A stretch of 64,000 nucleotides of DNA from Microcella putealis (GTDB lineage Bacteria > Actinomycetota > Actinomycetes > Actinomycetales > Microbacteriaceae): NCBI RefSeq assembly GCF_004216575.1, contig NZ_SGWW01000001.1, positions 868,001-932,000 on the forward strand, given 5' to 3'. The notes beneath the pieces were generated by a model. It did no database searches and had not been told where the DNA came from. It was given only the letters and a program-made list of their open reading frames with translations. Made by a program: the position numbers and the translations under genes. This document shows, piece after piece, positions 61,412 to 64,000 of the stretch. The number at the start of each line of letters is the position of its first letter. Position 1 is the stretch's first letter.

Positions 61412-62794
61412 CTACTTGTCGGCGGCCGGCTGCCCCGGCGGAACGCCCGGGCCCACCGTCGGCAGCGCGTCGGTGACGGGCGGCGGCTCGTCGCCGTTGT
61501 CGATGTCTTCGGGGTTCGGCAGGCTCATCAGGAAGCGGAAGAACACGAGTGCGAGCACGACCATGACGCCACCGCCGATGATCCAGGGCAGGCGCAGGTC
61601 GAGGAGGGCGATGGCTCCGCCGAGCAACGAACCGAGCGGCATCGACCCCCAGAGCAGCGTGCGCCAGGTGCCGTGCACGCGGCCGAGCAGTCGGCCCGGC
61701 ACGATCGCCTGGCGGTACGACATCATCAGGATGTTCCACACGGTCACCGACCCCGACGCGAGCGCAAAGCACAGCACGCCGACCGCGGCCACCGGCACGA
61801 GCCCGGTCACGAGTGTCGCGATGCCCGAGACGAGGTTCATGATCGCCATCACGAGGCCGAGCCCGAAGCGCCCCTGCAGTCGCGACGCGACGAACGAGCC
61901 CACGATGCCGCCGACGGCCCCCGACACGAGGAACAGCCCGAACGCCGCCTCCGGAATCGCGAGCGTCTGCAGCACGAACAGCACGAGCGTCGCCGACGAC
62001 GCGGCGTACAGCAGCCCGGTCGCCGTCGTGAAGAACCACAGCGTCCGGAGCTGACGGTTGGCGATGATGAAGCGCCAGCCGTCGGCGAGCTGCTTGCGGA
62101 ACGGGACGGGCGCATCGTCGCCGCCGCGCGCATCCGCCCCGTCATTCGATTGCGAATCGGATACGCGCCCCGCGCGAGAACGGAACTGCCGCCCCGACGC
62201 CACCTGCGGCAGCAGCACCGCGAGTACGACGGCAAGCCCGTACGCCGCGCCCATGACCCCCAGGGGGATCAGTACGGCGACCGCGAACAGTGCCGAGGTG
62301 ATGGGCGCCGCGGCGAAGTTCTGCACGACCAGCTCGGCGCCTTCGATGCGCGAGTTGGCGCGCGACAGGTTCTTCTTGCGCACGACGCTCGGCACGACGG
62401 CGCGGATCGCCCCGTCGTAGAGGGTCTCGCACGCGCCGTAGACGAAGATCAGCAGGTAGAGCCACCAGATGGTGAGCTCCCCCGTCCAGACGAGGGCGAG
62501 CAGGCCGACGGCGAGAACCGTGCGCACGGTCGCGGCGAGCGCCAGGGCGTGCCGGCGGTCCATGCGGTCGACGAGGATTCCGCTGGGCAGGGCGAACAGC
62601 AGCCACGGCAGCATCGACAGCGCAGCCAGGCCCGAGATGAGTACGGGGTCGTCGGTGAGGCGGGCGGCGAGCAGCGGCGCCGCCGTGCGGGCGATGCCGT
62701 CGCCGAGACTTGAGGCGAGGTTCGCCGTGAAGACGTTGCCGAAGGTGCGGCCGAGGCCGCGCCGCTCACTACCCGGTGACGTCGCCGAGCTCAC
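61412..62794 (-). CDS. MFS transporter
   Basis: 460 aa, about twelve spans. FTANLASSLGDGIARTAAPL, SGILVDRMDRRHALALAAT (motif A), and a large charged central loop with SRAGRVSDSQSNDGADARG. It belongs to the MFS_3/enterobactin-exporter (EntS)-like group, and it lies 103 nt upstream of the siderophore-interacting gene on the same strand, which suggests siderophore or drug export. The GTG start overlaps the AKR stop by four bases (GTGA). Confidence 0.83.
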   Translation of the reverse strand: MSSATSPGSERRGLGRTFGNVFTANLASSLGDGIARTAAPLLAARLTDDPVLISGLAALSMLPWLLFALPSGILVDRMDRRHALALAATVRTVLAVGLLALVWTGELTIWWLYLLIFVYGACETLYDGAIRAVVPSVVRKKNLSRANSRIEGAELVVQNFAAAPITSALFAVAVLIPLGVMGAAYGLAVVLAVLLPQVASGRQFRSRAGRVSDSQSNDGADARGGDDAPVPFRKQLADGWRFIIANRQLRTLWFFTTATGLLYAASSATLVLFVLQTLAIPEAAFGLFLVSGAVGGIVGSFVASRLQGRFGLGLVMAIMNLVSGIATLVTGLVPVAAVGVLCFALASGSVTVWNILMMSYRQAIVPGRLLGRVHGTWRTLLWGSMPLGSLLGGAIALLDLRLPWIIGGGVMVVLALVFFRFLMSLPNPEDIDNGDEPPPVTDALPTVGPGVPPGQPAADK

Positions 62795-63777
62795 CAGCGC
62801 GGGTGCACGGCGGCGCGGAAGTACTCGTCGTACAGCGCCACCACGTGGGCGTGGAAGTCGTCGCCGAGGGGCTCGACGTTGCCGGCCGCGGCGTTCATGC
62901 GGGCCTGCTCGGGCGAGCGCGCCCCCGGGATGACCGTCGAGATGCCGGGCAGGTGCACGAGCCACGCGAGCGCCGCCGTCGCGGGGGCGAGGTCGTGTTC
63001 GGCGGCGAGCGCCGAGAACTTCTGGGCCGCCTCGACGCCAGCGTCGTAGTCGACGCCCGAGAAGGTCTCGCCCACGTCGAAGGCGTTGCCCTCGCGGTTG
63101 TAATTGCGGTGGTCGTTCTCGGCGAACGTCGTTTCCCGGGTGTAGCGGCCGCTCAACAGACCCGAGGCGAGCGGAACGCGCGCGATGATGCCGACGCCCG
63201 CATCCTGAGCGGCGGGAAGAACCGCATCCAGCGGCTTCAGGCGGAAGGCGTTGACGATGATCTGCACGCTCGCGACGTTCGGGCGGGCGATCGCGGTGAG
63301 CGCCTCGTCGACGGTTTCGACGCTGACGCCGTAGTGGCGCATCCGCCCCTCGGCGACCATCGCGTCGAGGTCGTCGTAGATGCGGTCCATCGAGTAGAGG
63401 GCGGTCGGCGGGCAGTGCAGCTGCACGAGGTCGAGCGTGTCGACCTGCAGGTTTTGGCGGCTGCGGTCGTTCCAGGCGCGCAGGTTCTCGGCCGAGTAGT
63501 TCTGGGGCAGCTGCGGCAGGCGACGGCCCATTTTGGTAGCGACGAAGACGGATGCGTCGGGCCGCTCCTGCAGGTAGCGTCCGATCAGCTGCTCGCTACG
63601 GCCGTCTCCGTAGACGTCGGCGGTGTCGAAGATGGTGACGCCCGACTCGACGGCGGCGTCGAGCACGGCGTACGCGTCGGTCTCGCTGACCTCGCCCCAG
63701 TCGGCTCCGAGTTGCCAGGTTCCGAGGCCGATCGACGAGACGGTCGCGCCGGTGCGACCCAAGACAGATGTATGCAT
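62791..63777 (-). CDS. Aldo/keto reductase, YdhF/Tas-like
   Basis: 328 aa. TSVLGRTGATVSSIGLGTWQ, TIFDTADVYGDGRSEQLIGR (Asp, Tyr), VATKMGR (Lys), LVQLHCPPTALY (His) and VIPGARSPEQARMNAAAG. The larger AKR type that starts LGRTG and often acts on NADPH-linked carbonyls. It heads a GTGA-coupled pair with the MFS gene. Confidence 0.92.
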   Translation of the reverse strand: MHTSVLGRTGATVSSIGLGTWQLGADWGEVSETDAYAVLDAAVESGVTIFDTADVYGDGRSEQLIGRYLQERPDASVFVATKMGRRLPQLPQNYSAENLRAWNDRSRQNLQVDTLDLVQLHCPPTALYSMDRIYDDLDAMVAEGRMRHYGVSVETVDEALTAIARPNVASVQIIVNAFRLKPLDAVLPAAQDAGVGIIARVPLASGLLSGRYTRETTFAENDHRNYNREGNAFDVGETFSGVDYDAGVEAAQKFSALAAEHDLAPATAALAWLVHLPGISTVIPGARSPEQARMNAAAGNVEPLGDDFHAHVVALYDEYFRAAVHPRW

Positions 63778-63786
63778 CTGAACAGA

Positions 63787-64000
63787 CTAACCGCGCTCGT
63801 CTGCCGCGTCGTCTGCACCTTGATCGCCGCGAACGACAGCCGCAACGGCCTCGGCGAGACGCGGGCGCACGAGGTGATCATTGCCCGACACGCGGTGCGC
63901 GGTGACGTGCCGCAGACGCTCGGCGATGCGCAGACCACCGGGCGCCAGGAAGGGGTCGAGTGTGCCGTAGACCAGGTCGACGGGCGCGTCGACGGCGGCC
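63787..64000 (-). CDS. Alpha/beta hydrolase C-terminus (partial)
   Basis: The last 70 codons of a gene that enters from the right edge. APVDLVYGTLDPFLAPGG carries the Asp of an alpha/beta hydrolase triad, and VSGNDHLVRPRLAEAVAAVV the His, with the DHLxRPxxA pattern. The end is acidic (DDAADERG). The N-terminal lid and nucleophile are outside the window. It lies 9 nt before the AKR start and may head the same transcript. Confidence 0.75.
   Translation of the reverse strand, partial: AAVDAPVDLVYGTLDPFLAPGGLRIAERLRHVTAHRVSGNDHLVRPRLAEAVAAVVRGDQGADDAADERG

Overview
The window is typical high-GC actinobacterial chromosome. Most genes are tightly packed with 1- to 4-nt start/stop overlaps. Many starts lie 6-7 nt after a TAnnnT box, which points to leaderless mRNAs. 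The gene content suggests Microbacteriaceae or close relatives: a protein O-mannosyltransferase, a siderophore-interacting protein, NrdR-controlled nrdAB with a Phe-type (class Ic-like) NrdB, and MetY followed by a CoA-binding protein. No species is claimed.

Layout. 1-3479: a lower-GC carbohydrate-uptake and catabolism cluster (sugar-binding lipoprotein, TIM-barrel isomerase, start of an oxidoreductase, divergent ROK regulator). After one membrane protein it ends at tRNA-Gln(TTG), so it may be the edge of an island. 4382-7545: MarR regulator and an arsenic module (arsC, divergent arsR, aquaporin). 7741-19955: housekeeping genes (ABC-F/Uup, lspA, ispE, rlmC, BASS transporter, rsmA, tatD, metG, rsmI). 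19996-26070: protein mannosyltransferase, DUF418 plus serine hydrolase, metY plus CoA-binding protein. 26276-31546: an envelope-polysaccharide cluster of membrane GT2 synthase, GH18-like protein with two chitin-binding-type modules, and GH5 glycosidase. 31543-36733: AKR and the methylcitrate operon gntR-prpD-prpB-prpC. 36772-40816: an ArsR-type regulator, a divergent APH-like kinase, and a self-regulated ABC-2 exporter operon. 40936-46577: HrpA helicase, a DUF2332 protein and a membrane protein. 46682-52270: glycerate module (gntP, glxK, cdaR) behind an amidohydrolase. 52308-56003: ribonucleotide reductase. 56323-64000: two MFS transporters, an FMN reductase, two AKRs, a DUF559 protein, a siderophore-interacting protein and a partial hydrolase.

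The most unusual content is non-coding. Four dispersed inverted-repeat elements are each exactly 89 bp long, with shared 17-18 bp ends and diverged centres. Three related-looking elements are 62-65 bp long, and a 93-bp element has perfect 25-bp arms. They sit at gene borders, and two of them supply the stop codon or last residues of the neighbouring gene. The second unusual point is the nrd operon: the C-terminal CxxC tail of the alpha subunit is encoded as a separate 33-codon frame overlapping the nrdA stop as TGATG, and the beta subunit has Phe where the radical Tyr would be. Several clear operator dyads (next to the sugar-binding lipoprotein, arsR, the ArsR-type regulator, gntR, the ABC operon, glxK and nrdA) tie regulators to their neighbours.
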